64,000 nt of DNA, from the NCBI RefSeq assembly GCF_000193635.1, contig NZ_AEKT01000019.1:59258-123257 (forward strand), read 5' to 3'. The DNA is from Weissella cibaria KACC 11862. Its GTDB lineage: Bacteria; Bacillota; Bacilli; Lactobacillales; Lactobacillaceae. Positions 1-8,286 of this stretch are shown here, piece by piece. Below the pieces are notes generated by a model. It was not told the origin of the DNA, made no database searches, and saw only the letters and a program-made list of their open reading frames with translations. A program made the position numbers and the translations under genes. The number at the start of each line of letters is the position of its first letter. The first letter of the stretch is position 1.

Positions 1-371
1 GGCGCTAGCTTGGTCAAATACACCGATGCCGTAGCAAAAAATACGCCATGCACAATAGCCGTTAAAGCACGTGTCCCCAGCAAAATGCCATAAGTTGGTG
101 CGATTGCTGATAACAAATTCAACACTGCAAAGGCCATCATCAACCAAGCAAACAATTGTCGTCTTGCAATTCGCCCGACAAAGCTAGTTGCAATAGGTGC
201 GCCCATTGCCTGGGCAATCGCGTAACCCGTGACCAGTAAACCAATCATTCCCGTTGATACATGCATGTCCTGCGCAATATCAGTTAGCATACCCACTGGC
301 ACAAATTCGGTTGTCCCTATTGCGAAGGTCGACACCGCCAACGCTATCGCAATTTTATAATAATTACTCAT
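1..371 (-). CDS. MFS drug/sugar efflux transporter, DHA1/AraJ type (N-terminal part)
   Basis: This is the N-terminal part (about 123 codons) of a 12-TM major facilitator; the rest lies outside the window. It starts MSNYYKIAIALAVSTFAIGT and continues with the TTEFVPVG stretch typical of the AraJ/YdhP/PbuE-like proton-coupled exporters. TM1 (about residues 7-27), TM2 (about 44-64) and TM3-4 follow, with the basic GRIARRQ loop between TM2 and TM3 that marks MFS proteins. The ATG at 371 is preceded by a GAGGTG ribosome site. The family exports drugs, arabinose or purines; the substrate cannot be told from this fragment. Confidence 0.85.
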   Translation of the reverse strand, partial: MSNYYKIAIALAVSTFAIGTTEFVPVGMLTDIAQDMHVSTGMIGLLVTGYAIAQAMGAPIATSFVGRIARRQLFAWLMMAFAVLNLLSAIAPTYGILLGTRALTAIVHGVFFATASVYLTKLA

Positions 372-458
372 CTCAACACCTCACATAAAGTAACCACTTT
401 AACGTATTTCAACGTTGTACGCTAGTGTTTCCACTATATGATTCTTTACGACTGCACC

Positions 459-488
459 AAAAAAGCACAAGACATAAGTCCTGTGCTT
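459..488 (-). terminator. Intrinsic terminator of rpsD
   Basis: The arms 463-473 and 478-488 pair (one G-U) and are followed on the minus strand by a T-run (plus-strand A-run 459-464). It lies about 30 bases after the rpsD stop. Confidence 0.85.
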
Positions 489-520
489 CTTTGTGAACAA
501 CAAGTCCGAAATAATTAAAA

Positions 521-1132
521 TTATCCCAACTTGTTGTAGTATTCAACGATAAGGTTTTCGTTGTAATCGTGGTCCAATTCTGAACGCTCTGGCAAGCGAA
601 CCAATGAACCCTTCATCTCGTCCTTGTTGAACTCAACGAATGGCAACGTTCCAGCTTGTGCTTCCAATGAAGCTTGGATGTAAACGTTCTTTTGTGACTT
701 CTCACGAACTGAGATCTCTTGACCTACAGTAACTTCGTATGAAGGAATGTCAACACGCTTACCATCAACCAAGATGTGGCCGTGGTTAACCAATTGACGT
801 GCTTGTTGACGCGTTGAGGCCAAGCCCAAACGGTAAACAATGTTGTCCAAACGACGCTCCAACAATACGATGAAGTTTTCACCGTGAGTACCCTTACGGA
901 TCTTGCCAGCCTTGTTAAACAAGTTGTGGAATTGGCGCTCAGTCAAACCGTACGTGAAACGTACCTTTTGCTTTTCAGCCAATTGCATACCGTAATCAGA
1001 GATCTTTGCACGACGGCCGGCACCGTGATCTCCAGGGGCGTAGTTACGACGAGCAATTTCCTTACCAGTACCTGACAAAGAAACACCCAAACGACGTGAA
1101 ACACGGAACTTAGGTCCAGTATAACGTGACAT
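521..1132 (-). CDS. rpsD: 30S ribosomal protein S4
   Basis: S4 is a primary 16S rRNA-binding protein that starts assembly of the small-subunit body. The 203 residues match the family length. The sequence begins [16 protein letters not shown], followed by the S4 N-domain and an S4 RNA-binding domain at about residues 93-156 ([13 protein letters not shown], then [15 protein letters not shown]). It is a single-gene unit, as usual for Firmicutes rpsD outside the alpha operon. GGAGG lies 8 bases upstream of the ATG. A leader of about 175 nt precedes it (see the leader feature), compatible with the autoregulation by S4 known in Bacillus. Confidence 0.98.
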   Translation of the reverse strand: MSRYTGPKFRVSRRLGVSLSGTGKEIARRNYAPGDHGAGRRAKISDYGMQLAEKQKVRFTYGLTERQFHNLFNKAGKIRKGTHGENFIVLLERRLDNIVYRLGLASTRQQARQLVNHGHILVDGKRVDIPSYEVTVGQEISVREKSQKNVYIQASLEAQAGTLPFVEFNKDEMKGSLVRLPERSELDHDYNENLIVEYYNKLG

Positions 1133-1310
1133 ATTAAATGTCCTCCAGAATTTTATTATTGTTGAATTCTAGAGAATTGCCTCACATTCGTGCAATTCAC
1201 CCAAACTTTCACCGCTGCAGCGCGGGTACTGGTGTGTTCTCCGCCATAATTGAAACGGGTCGGTAAATTGTTGACGAGCTTGCGGACAATCCGCTGCAGT
1301 TTTCAACACT
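1133..1310 (-). promoter_or_regulatory. Long structured rpsD leader, possible S4-binding autoregulatory RNA
   Basis: Read on the minus strand, the leader shows a 5-bp hairpin GCGGATTGTCCGC and two copies of CTGCAGCGG about 85 bases apart. It also has a GAATTGC/GCAATTC stem, and an AGAATT/AATTCT stem ending right beside the ribosome site. rpsD leaders of other Firmicutes bind S4 and repress translation. The structure here is visible; the function is inferred. Confidence 0.5.
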
Positions 1311-1316
1311 TCCAAT

Positions 1317-1345
1317 AGTTTAACAAAAAGGAAGGACAGTTACAA
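1317..1345 (-). promoter_or_regulatory. Candidate rpsD promoter overlapping the upstream terminator
   Basis: TTGTAA (1340-1345) and TAAACT (1317-1322) are separated by 17 bases. The -35 lies in the loop of the DUF1097 terminator, so the two signals are interleaved. Confidence 0.5.
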
Positions 1346-1358
1346 GCTGTTCTTCCTT
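1325..1358 (-). terminator. Terminator of the DUF1097 gene
   Basis: The 12-base arms 1328-1339 and 1347-1358 pair with one mismatch. On the minus strand a T-run follows (plus-strand A-run 1325-1329). Confidence 0.85.
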
Positions 1359-1369
1359 ACTTCATCTCT

Positions 1370-1870
1370 TTAATTTTGCTTTGAGAGCGCGTCAACCAAG
1401 ACACGGCCAAGAACACCGACGATAAAGATACCCGCAAGCATCGCCCCAGCAATTTGCAACGGCATCGTGCCAAACTTCGCTGGGCCACCATTCAAGCTTA
1501 AGATAACGATTGAAATGGCCCAACCAGTTAGCCATGCGGCTGTGTCAACCCAGTTACGAATCCCTGGCATTGATGAAATCAAGACTGCCAGGCCGCCAAG
1601 TACGAACAACGTTACGTACAACGTCAACTTGGGCCAGCCCGTCAAACCTGGGAAGGTGACAGCCATCATCCCCCACGGAATACCAAGCCACATACCAAAC
1701 AACAAACGCCACTTGTTCTTTGGGTCATTACCAGAGGCTACAAAGAAGCCCCCAACAATCAACGTTGCGGCGCCAACAGTTACGCCAATAAAGGGTGCAA
1801 CGACCGCCCATAATGATGGAATCGCTGCGACAAATAATGCCAATGCAATCGTTGGATTTAACTTATGCAT
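1370..1870 (-). CDS. DUF1097 family membrane protein (YcdZ-like)
   Basis: This is a small integral membrane protein of 166 residues with five to six hydrophobic segments (about 5-25, 30-47, 58-75, 82-100, 112-127 and 140-160). The spacing and the motif GMWLGIPWG fit DUF1097, the E. coli YcdZ-like family, whose function is not established. The start ATG has AAGGAG at good distance. It is transcribed alone between two hairpin terminators. A transport or membrane-stress role would be a guess. Confidence 0.75.
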   Translation of the reverse strand: MHKLNPTIALALFVAAIPSLWAVVAPFIGVTVGAATLIVGGFFVASGNDPKNKWRLLFGMWLGIPWGMMAVTFPGLTGWPKLTLYVTLFVLGGLAVLISSMPGIRNWVDTAAWLTGWAISIVILSLNGGPAKFGTMPLQIAGAMLAGIFIVGVLGRVLVDALSKQN

Positions 1871-1964
1871 CTCTCAATTCTCCTTACAAAAAGTAAACTT
1901 TTATAAAACCAAAATTTATTATACACCTTTCAACTGCTTGTGCAAATTTTAGTTCTAACTCAAA

Positions 1965-1988
1965 AAAACGCCTATATATAGGCGTTTT
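1965..1988 (-). terminator. Terminator of nagR-nagA
   Basis: The perfect 24-base palindrome AAAACGCCTATA/TATAGGCGTTTT lies 9 bases after the nagR stop. The T-run is part of the arm. Confidence 0.85.
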
Positions 1989-1996
1989 CCTTGTGA

Positions 1997-2698
1997 TTAT
2001 TTTTCCAAAAAGAACTCAAATCTTGACCCAACATATTGGGTACGAACATATTCAAACGGCTTACCAGCTGTATCAAATGTCAATTGGCGCATGACCAAAA
2101 CTGGGTCACCACGCTTGATAGCTAGGTATTCAGCGACCCGCTCCGTGACGGCAGCAGCCGTCACGGTTTGTTGTGCATGCCCAATCCGTAAGCCCCGTTG
2201 TTCCGACAATGTGCGGTACAAAGAATTGGTCAAACTTTCACGAGCCAACCCATCAACCAGACTAGCCGGAATTGAAGCAACTTCAAATGCAATTGGTTCG
2301 TCATTACCATAACGCACACGTTCCATACGTAACACTTGATCGTCGTCACCTAATTGCAGTTGTTCTTGTTCTGAATTAGATGCTTTCCCAATGTGGAAAG
2401 AAATCGTACGTGACGTGGCAACCTTACCGGCCGCCGCCATCATTTCGGTAAATGACGTCACACCGTTCAACTGTTCTTGCACTTTACGTTCTGCGACATA
2501 GGTTCCTGATCCGACACGTCGTTCCAGAATGCCTTCGTCGACTAACATCATGACTGCTTGGCGCAAGGTCATGCGTGAGACACCGAATTGTTCAGCTAAT
2601 TCACGTTCAGCCGGGATTTTATCTCCTGGGACCCAGCGCCCAGCTTCAATAGCTTCATGAATTTCGTCATGAATTTGAATGTAAACAGGTGCTGCCAT
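1997..2698 (-). CDS. nagR: GntR/HutC-family regulator, NagR/YvoA type
   Basis: A 233-residue regulator with an N-terminal winged HTH (about 5-70, containing AERELAEQFGVSRMTLRQAV and GSGTYVAE) and a C-terminal UTRA effector domain (about 90-230). This is the NagR/YvoA/DasR architecture, which binds GlcN-6-P or GlcNAc-6-P and represses amino-sugar genes. It starts 3 bases after the nagA stop and is co-transcribed with it, which supports the assignment. The effector is inferred from family and context. Confidence 0.85.
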   Translation of the reverse strand: MAAPVYIQIHDEIHEAIEAGRWVPGDKIPAERELAEQFGVSRMTLRQAVMMLVDEGILERRVGSGTYVAERKVQEQLNGVTSFTEMMAAAGKVATSRTISFHIGKASNSEQEQLQLGDDDQVLRMERVRYGNDEPIAFEVASIPASLVDGLARESLTNSLYRTLSEQRGLRIGHAQQTVTAAAVTERVAEYLAIKRGDPVLVMRQLTFDTAGKPFEYVRTQYVGSRFEFFLEK

Positions 2699-2701
2699 AC
2701 A

Positions 2702-3877
2702 TTATGCCTCCGCAGTCGGTGCGTCCGCCTTTGAGAAATGACGTCCTAGACTATAAGTTGCTTCCAACGCTGACAAATCAGCGCTAAAGACGTTCAAGTC
2801 AGCGTCTTTGCCAATCCGCAACGTTCCCTTTGTATCAAGCCCAAACTCGACAGCTTGGTTAACTGAGGCCATTTGGATAGCTTCTTCAATCGATGCACCG
2901 GTGAAGGCCATGATGTTGCGGAAGGCGTCATCAAACTCAAGCACAGAACCAGCCAATGTTCCGTCAGCCAAACGGGCTTGCTTATCCTTAACCCAAACCT
3001 TCTGGCCACCCAATTCTGATTCACCATCCCCAAGTCCCTTGGCACGCATTGAATCAGTAATCAAATCAATCCGGTTAGCCGTCTTAAGCTTGTAAGCGAC
3101 GTTGACCATATCTGGATAGACGTGGAACCCATCGACAATCAACTCCGTGCGAATGTTGTCTTCTAACATCGCGTGGCCTGTAACTCCTGGTTCACGGTGT
3201 GACATTGGCCGTTGTGCATTATATAGGTGGGTAATGTGGCTCGCCTTTGAATTGTGCTGTAAGAAATCACGGGTTGCATTTGAGTGACCCACTGAACCAA
3301 TGATGTTGTTATCTGCCAAATAATCTTCGAAGGCCCGAACGTCCGCTGCTTGTTCGGGTGCATACGTAATCAAACGAACACGGTTACCTGACAATTCATG
3401 CCAGCGCTTCACCAAGTCAATACTTGGCGCAATAATGTGTTCTTCTGGTTGAGCCCCCTTAAAGTGCGGGTTGATGAATGGTCCTTCCAAGTGCACACCA
3501 ACAATTGCTGGTTCTTGTTGAGCCGCCTCATTAACAGCCGTCATCGACTTTGAAATATTCTCAACTGATTGGGTCATGGTTGTTGGGAAAACAGCCGTAA
3601 TTCCCTCTGAAATTTGCCCATGCACCATCTTAACGATATCTTCTGTCACACCGTCCATGGTATCAAATCCATAGGCACCGTGCGTGTGGACATCAATAAA
3701 GCCAGGTACAATAACTTTACGATCGGCCCGGACAACGTCATCCGTTGCCGTCAAAACCAATTCAGCCATTGGCCCCATTGCTTCAATTTGCTTATCAAAA
3801 CGGATGTAAGCATCCTTGATAACTGGATTTTCTTGTTCCCCGGTATAGATGGTTGCGTGGGTCAAAACTGTGCTCAT
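2702..3877 (-). CDS. nagA: N-acetylglucosamine-6-phosphate deacetylase
   Basis: NagA removes acetate from GlcNAc-6-P to give GlcN-6-P for glycolysis or wall synthesis. Visible motifs are the metal-binding VDVHTHGAYGFD, HLEGPFINPHFKGAQ, VGHSNAT, THLYNA, VDGFHV and LITDSMRA. The start was placed at the ATG at 3877 (MSTVLTHATIYTG), 21 codons inside the longest frame, because GGGGAG lies just upstream; this gives 391 residues, normal for the family. It is the first gene of the nagA-nagR operon. Confidence 0.95.
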   Translation of the reverse strand: MSTVLTHATIYTGEQENPVIKDAYIRFDKQIEAMGPMAELVLTATDDVVRADRKVIVPGFIDVHTHGAYGFDTMDGVTEDIVKMVHGQISEGITAVFPTTMTQSVENISKSMTAVNEAAQQEPAIVGVHLEGPFINPHFKGAQPEEHIIAPSIDLVKRWHELSGNRVRLITYAPEQAADVRAFEDYLADNNIIGSVGHSNATRDFLQHNSKASHITHLYNAQRPMSHREPGVTGHAMLEDNIRTELIVDGFHVYPDMVNVAYKLKTANRIDLITDSMRAKGLGDGESELGGQKVWVKDKQARLADGTLAGSVLEFDDAFRNIMAFTGASIEEAIQMASVNQAVEFGLDTKGTLRIGKDADLNVFSADLSALEATYSLGRHFSKADAPTAEA

Positions 3878-3963
3878 GATTAACTCCCCTTTAAGTGAAA
3901 TACTAAATTGGTACAGGCGGTAATTAGCCGTCTCTATCATGTTCTTATCGCTTACAAGTTTAC

Positions 3964-3975
3964 ACGGTCTAGGTC
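3964..3975 (-). promoter_or_regulatory. Candidate NagR operator (dre-like)
   Basis: On the minus strand TGACCTAGACCG matches 9 of 12 positions of the DasR/YvoA consensus TGGTCTAGACCA. It lies about 90 bases before the nagA ATG. An adjacent inverted repeat GTCACT/AGTGAC spans 3973-3990. Confidence 0.4.
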
Positions 3976-3994
3976 ACTTTTTCCAGTGACAGTT

Positions 3995-4038
3995 AAAAGC
4001 CACCATCCCCTGTACATCGACTGGGGATGGTGGCTTTT
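3995..4038 (-). terminator. Terminator of the ABC exporter gene
   Basis: Perfect 16-base arms 3995-4010 and 4023-4038 enclose a 12-base loop and end in TTTT. Confidence 0.9.
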
Positions 4039-4049
4039 AAAGTTAACTA

Positions 4050-6029
4050 TTAATCTGCTGACAAAGCATCAATTGGGTTCAACTTTGCTGCACGACGAGC
4101 TGGCAACAAAGCTGCCAAGAATGAAATGACCAAAGCTAAGATCAATGTCATCACGACATTGCCCAATGAGATTTGAATCATATCAAACTTCGCGATTTGG
4201 TAAAGGGCACTGTTCAACCCAGCCCCAATACCGAATGCCAAAATCACTGCCAAAATGAAACTTGCCAATCCAATCAACAATGATTCTGACGTGAACAAGT
4301 TACGAACGTCCTTCTTGCTTTCACCCAAAGCACGCAAGATACCAATTTCCTTCGTTCGTTCTGAAACGGACATGAACATCGTCACAATAATCATCAAGGC
4401 TGACACAATCAATGAGATGGCCGCAATCGCTGCCAACACATTTGTTGCCAATGACACAATCGTGTTAATCGTATCCAAGATTGAACCAACCGTTACCGCT
4501 TGGTACAAACGCTTGCCATCTGCATCCTTCATCTTGTTGACTGCCTTTTGGAAGGCCTTCACATCATCGGTATGCTTCACACGAACCGTCACGAACAACG
4601 CACGCGTATCCGCACCAGCTTCCTTGTAGGCATCTTCGATGGTGCCGGCCGTTGTCACGTTAGCTGTACCGGCTTGGCCAGCATCGATAACACCTGCAAC
4701 CTTGAATGTCTTGTTAATCTCAACTGGTGTCATTCCGTCTGACTTAACTGTCATCCACTTAACCGTCATCGTCTTACCAACAACTGATTGCCAATCCTTG
4801 GTATTGAACTTCTTCGCAACCGTCTTCTTGTCGACCAAGATTTCGTTCTTGCCCGGCACATGACCAGCCTTGATCAACTTCTTTTGATAAGTTGCTGACC
4901 ACGTTTGCACTGTGCCAAGTGAGTAAGCCTTACCATCCAATGTTGCTTGCACGTTACCGGCTTGATAACCCTTTTGCAACGTCTTCACGTACTTGTTGGC
5001 CTTAATCTTCTTGATTTGGTCATCTGAAATCGTCGTCTTATCCATGTCAACGCCGGCTGTGGCCCCAGAAGTTTGACCAACGCCGCCGTTATCACCTTGA
5101 TGACGGGCAACCGTTACCGCCGTTGGATTAGCCAAAGAATTGACCTGGTCATTAATGTAGGCCTTAACACCATTTCCTAACCCGGTAAACAGCATCACCG
5201 CAAACAAACCAATTGCCGTTCCAATCATAATCAACGAATTACGCCAGAAGTTATACGTTAAGTGCTTAAACGCATTGCGGAATGACGCTGACGCTGGCAA
5301 TGGTCGGTCAGCTAAACGCGTATCATCGGCTGGAAGTTCGAATGCTGGTCGCAAACGTTGGTCGTCATCAATTTGACCATCTGCCAAATGAACAATTCGT
5401 GTCCCGTGGTTCGCCACATCTTGTGAGTGCGTTACCGCGATAACCAACTTACCATCCTTGGCAATGTCTTCTAGGATTTCCAAAACTTCAGCCGTGTTTT
5501 TACCGTCCAACGCACCCGTTGGCTCATCAGCAATAATCACCTTAGGGTCTGATGCCAACGCACGGGCAATTGCCACACGTTGCTTTTGTCCACCTGACAA
5601 TTGGTTAGGGTGCTTCTTAATTTGTTCTTGCAAACCAACCTTTGTCAGTAGTTCAGTTGCGCGGGCCACTTTCTCCTTTTGACTCAACGTCGTCATCTCT
5701 AATGAGACCAATACATTTTCCAAAACCGTCAAGTGACTAATCAAATTGTAGGCTTGGTAGATGTAACCAATCGTCCCCCGACGGTAAGCATCGAGTTGCT
5801 TTTCTTTTTTGTGGTCCAAAACTTGACCGTCAATGGTAACTTGACCCTCAAATTCACGATCCAAACCACCAATGATATTCATCAGAGTCGACTTACCGCC
5901 ACCTGATTCACCAAGAATTGAAACAAACTCGCCCAATTCAAAGTCCAAGTCAATTCCCTTCAAAACAGGGAACTCTTCTTTACCCAAAAAGTATGACTTG
6001 CGGATATTTTGTAATTCCAAAAATGCCAT
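4050..6029 (-). CDS. ABC exporter with fused ATPase and MacB/FtsX-type permease
   Basis: This 659-residue fusion has an N-terminal ABC ATPase (about 1-225) with Walker A GESGGGKST, signature LSGGQKQRVAIARALA and Walker B VIIADEPTGALD. A TM segment (about 270-290), a large extracellular MacB-PCD-like domain (about 295-520) and three C-terminal FtsX-type TM helices (about 530-645) follow. MacB-like exporters use mechanotransmission to move peptides, antibiotics or lipoproteins, or to signal cell-wall stress. GGAGG precedes the ATG. A divergent TetR gene is the likely regulator, so the pump is probably induced by its own substrate; the substrate is unknown. Confidence 0.9.
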   Translation of the reverse strand: MAFLELQNIRKSYFLGKEEFPVLKGIDLDFELGEFVSILGESGGGKSTLMNIIGGLDREFEGQVTIDGQVLDHKKEKQLDAYRRGTIGYIYQAYNLISHLTVLENVLVSLEMTTLSQKEKVARATELLTKVGLQEQIKKHPNQLSGGQKQRVAIARALASDPKVIIADEPTGALDGKNTAEVLEILEDIAKDGKLVIAVTHSQDVANHGTRIVHLADGQIDDDQRLRPAFELPADDTRLADRPLPASASFRNAFKHLTYNFWRNSLIMIGTAIGLFAVMLFTGLGNGVKAYINDQVNSLANPTAVTVARHQGDNGGVGQTSGATAGVDMDKTTISDDQIKKIKANKYVKTLQKGYQAGNVQATLDGKAYSLGTVQTWSATYQKKLIKAGHVPGKNEILVDKKTVAKKFNTKDWQSVVGKTMTVKWMTVKSDGMTPVEINKTFKVAGVIDAGQAGTANVTTAGTIEDAYKEAGADTRALFVTVRVKHTDDVKAFQKAVNKMKDADGKRLYQAVTVGSILDTINTIVSLATNVLAAIAAISLIVSALMIIVTMFMSVSERTKEIGILRALGESKKDVRNLFTSESLLIGLASFILAVILAFGIGAGLNSALYQIAKFDMIQISLGNVVMTLILALVISFLAALLPARRAAKLNPIDALSAD

Positions 6030-6113
6030 TGTTCTTCCTCCGGCCTTTCATATTCATATTTTCATTAAGTTAAATATAAGTGTACCGCCACCCCATACCC
6101 ACGTCAAGAAAAC

Positions 6114-6157
6114 TTTAATATAACACTTGCTGATTAAACTTTTTGTGGTATATTAAA
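6114..6157. promoter_or_regulatory. tetR promoter within a candidate TetR operator
   Basis: TTGCTG (6127-6132) and TATATT (6149-6154), 16 bases apart, drive tetR. An inverted repeat of 13-base arms (6114-6126 and 6145-6157, 11 of 13 paired) flanks both boxes. It sits between the divergent exporter and regulator genes, the usual place for TetR autoregulation. Confidence 0.5.
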
Positions 6158-6178
6158 ATTAAATCAAGGAGGTACATC

Positions 6179-6826
6179 ATGAACCGAGAAACCAAAAAAG
6201 CGCTCACGAAACAACAATTAATCGCGAGCGCTACGGCTTTGTTCCGTGAGAACGGCATTCACAATACTGACTTAAAAAGTATCGCAGCTGATGCCGGTGT
6301 TTCAGTGGTGACCTTCTACAAGTATTTCGATAGTAAGGATACCCTTGTCCGGGAAATTGCTAACGATGAACTCAATAACCTTTTTGACCGTATCATGGCG
6401 ATTGCAGATTCACCTGATCTAACGATTTTAGATAAGATAAAGGCTTTTGCCACACTCACGGCCACTGCCCAAAAGAAAATCGCCACCACATACGGCCCAG
6501 AAATGATTACCTTGCTTGAGACAGATGATGCACACATTCGGGCAGTTGCTGACACACGCCGAGATACTTTTTTTACGACCATTATTGAACAAGGACGGTC
6601 TGAAGGCTTCTTCAATGCTGACGTCAGCACCGCTGCTATTCGCGTATACATCGATATGTTCATGTCGTACGATCGTCAAAAAACCATCGCTCTTGCTCAG
6701 GGTGAAATCGATATCAAAACAATCGATCAGCAACTTGAACAACTCTTTTTCTACGGCTTAATGGGTTATATCAACGTTGACAAGCGCGCCCAACTAGACC
6801 AAATTCGCCAACAAAATAGAGAGTGA
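6179..6826 (+). CDS. TetR/AcrR-family transcriptional regulator
   Basis: The 215-residue protein has an N-terminal TetR HTH (about 8-55, with GIHNTDLKSIAADAGVS and TFYKYFDSKD) and an all-helical ligand-binding C-terminal region. The start was moved 12 codons into the frame, to the ATG at 6179 with AAGGAGG seven bases upstream. It is divergent from the ABC-MacB exporter, with 149 bases between the starts, so it probably represses that gene and itself until ligand binds. The ligand is not predictable from the sequence. Confidence 0.9.
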   Translation: MNRETKKALTKQQLIASATALFRENGIHNTDLKSIAADAGVSVVTFYKYFDSKDTLVREIANDELNNLFDRIMAIADSPDLTILDKIKAFATLTATAQKKIATTYGPEMITLLETDDAHIRAVADTRRDTFFTTIIEQGRSEGFFNADVSTAAIRVYIDMFMSYDRQKTIALAQGEIDIKTIDQQLEQLFFYGLMGYINVDKRAQLDQIRQQNRE

Positions 6827-6840
6827 GACAAAAGGCTTTT

Positions 6841-6879
6841 AAGGCTGAGACAGAAACTTCTGTCCCAGCCTTATTTTTC
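6841..6879 (+). terminator. Terminator of tetR
   Basis: The arms 6841-6854 and 6859-6872 pair with one mismatch and are followed by ATTTTTC. Confidence 0.85.
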
Positions 6880-6884
6880 TACAC

Positions 6885-7703
6885 TCATATTAGTTCTTGC
6901 CAAGTTTGCAACACACCGTCGTGATTATTGTCAGCGACAGCGATGGCATAATCATACGCGAATAATCGCTTATCAGCATTAGGCATAATAATTGGTTGCC
7001 CTGCGATTGCCAGCATTTCTAAATCGTTCATACCATCCCCAAAGACAGCTAATTCCGATGGCGTACCACCAAGTGTCTCCAATAATTGCTGGAGGCTGGC
7101 CGCTTTATTAACACCTGGCGCCATGACATCCACGACACCATTTCCGGGTGTCGTTGCATGCACATCGGTCTGATTTTGGCGGACTTGGGTCACAAATGTT
7201 TCGCTTTCAGCTAGCGTCCAAAACACCGTCACCTTCATGACCGGTACGTCGACTTGCATTAACGAATCCACAAAGCGTGGCTGCCCATATAAGCTAGCCA
7301 TCATCGTTAAAAAACCACTTGGGATGGCCCCATAATCGCGGACGACTAATAACTCATCCGGACTGAACACTAGGATACCACCATGCGGTTTAACTGACAT
7401 ACGATCGATTTCGTGTTGTAGACTACTTAATTGTTCTTGCGTCATCATGTGTCGTTCTTGAATCTGACCGTCAGCAGAAAGAATTGTTGCGCCGTTATCC
7501 GCCACAATATTCACCCGGTCTAAGAAACCACCAAATAACATTTGGACGTGTTTTAAATCGCGACCACTCGCCACGATGAATTCCCCGCCCGTTGCTTCAT
7601 ATGCTTTTAGGACCTGCGCAAATAAATCCCGATTAAATCGTTTCTGATCATTTAAAAGCGTACCATCTAAATCAGTTGCCACAAATTTTGTTTGCTTCAT
7701 CAT
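6885..7703 (-). CDS. Cof-type HAD-IIB phosphatase
   Basis: A 272-residue HAD hydrolase with motif I TDLDGTLL at about residues 10-17, motif II near ASGRD, and motif III/IV VFGDGMNDLEML near residue 220. The cap is of the C2B type, as in Cof/YidA sugar-phosphate and flavin-phosphate phosphatases. Two ATGs in a row are possible starts (7703 and 7700). It lies 17 bases downstream of ogt and may be co-transcribed. A paralogue lies at 8287-9090. The substrate is unknown. Confidence 0.9.
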   Translation of the reverse strand: MMKQTKFVATDLDGTLLNDQKRFNRDLFAQVLKAYEATGGEFIVASGRDLKHVQMLFGGFLDRVNIVADNGATILSADGQIQERHMMTQEQLSSLQHEIDRMSVKPHGGILVFSPDELLVVRDYGAIPSGFLTMMASLYGQPRFVDSLMQVDVPVMKVTVFWTLAESETFVTQVRQNQTDVHATTPGNGVVDVMAPGVNKAASLQQLLETLGGTPSELAVFGDGMNDLEMLAIAGQPIIMPNADKRLFAYDYAIAVADNNHDGVLQTWQELI

Positions 7704-7720
7704 GTCACCTCACTCAAAAA

Positions 7721-8221
7721 TTAATCTAACATAGAATTTTGAAGTTGGTGTTCAAATGCGAGTAAGTTTTGCTTCCAAGTCACGCCGGCCCGATAATTTC
7801 CCAACGTGCCATCTTGACGGACGATGCGATGACAAGCGCCTAAAATCAGTAATGGATTTTTCGCAACCGCTGTGGCAATGGCCCGGACAGCATTAGGTCG
7901 CCCAATCGCCGTGGCCAACGCTTGATAACTCATCGTCGTACCTGTCGGAATAGTTTGCAAGTATTGCCAAACTTGCCGTTGTAAATCGGTGCCATGCGAT
8001 TGCCAATCCACTTGATATGGTGGTAAGGCCCGTCCTGCTAAATACGCAGCCACCAGATTGGCATAGCGCTGCTTGGTTGCCGACGTTGGCTGACCGGTTG
8101 GATACCAAGATTGATATTCAGCAACTGGGTCATCGGCCAACGAGACAAATTGCACGCCCATTGGTGAATAAAATAGCGTAATTGTGCCATTTAACAATGG
8201 ATAACTTTCATAATTAATCAT
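7721..8221 (-). CDS. ogt: O6-alkylguanine-DNA alkyltransferase
   Basis: A 166-residue suicide DNA-repair protein that takes methyl groups from O6-methylguanine or O4-methylthymine. The C-terminal domain shows IPTGTTMSYQALA, GRPNAVRAIATAVAKNP and the active-site segment GACHRIVRQDGTLGNYRAG. The usual PCHR motif is ACHR here; the acceptor cysteine and the following His-Arg are kept. GGGGGAT lies upstream of the start. It stands between two HAD phosphatase genes. Confidence 0.92.
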   Translation of the reverse strand: MINYESYPLLNGTITLFYSPMGVQFVSLADDPVAEYQSWYPTGQPTSATKQRYANLVAAYLAGRALPPYQVDWQSHGTDLQRQVWQYLQTIPTGTTMSYQALATAIGRPNAVRAIATAVAKNPLLILGACHRIVRQDGTLGNYRAGVTWKQNLLAFEHQLQNSMLD

Positions 8222-8250
8222 CAGCTAATCCCCCTACGCATAAGTTTAGC

Positions 8251-8278
8251 AAAAAGGAGCGAACCTGCGCTCGCTCCT
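8251..8278 (-). terminator. Terminator of the 8287-9090 HAD gene
   Basis: Arms 8255-8262 and 8271-8278 (AGGAGCGA/TCGCTCCT) are followed on the minus strand by TTTTT. Confidence 0.8.
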
Positions 8279-8286
8279 ATAATCAG

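Noticed and set aside
1467-1952. Plus-strand open frame of 161 codons over the DUF1097 gene
   Set aside because: Shadow of the minus-strand membrane protein; no ribosome site and no recognisable domain.
2702-3940. Longer nagA with 21 extra N-terminal residues
   Set aside because: The extra segment covers the upstream regulatory region, is unlike NagA, and the inner ATG at 3877 has a good ribosome site.
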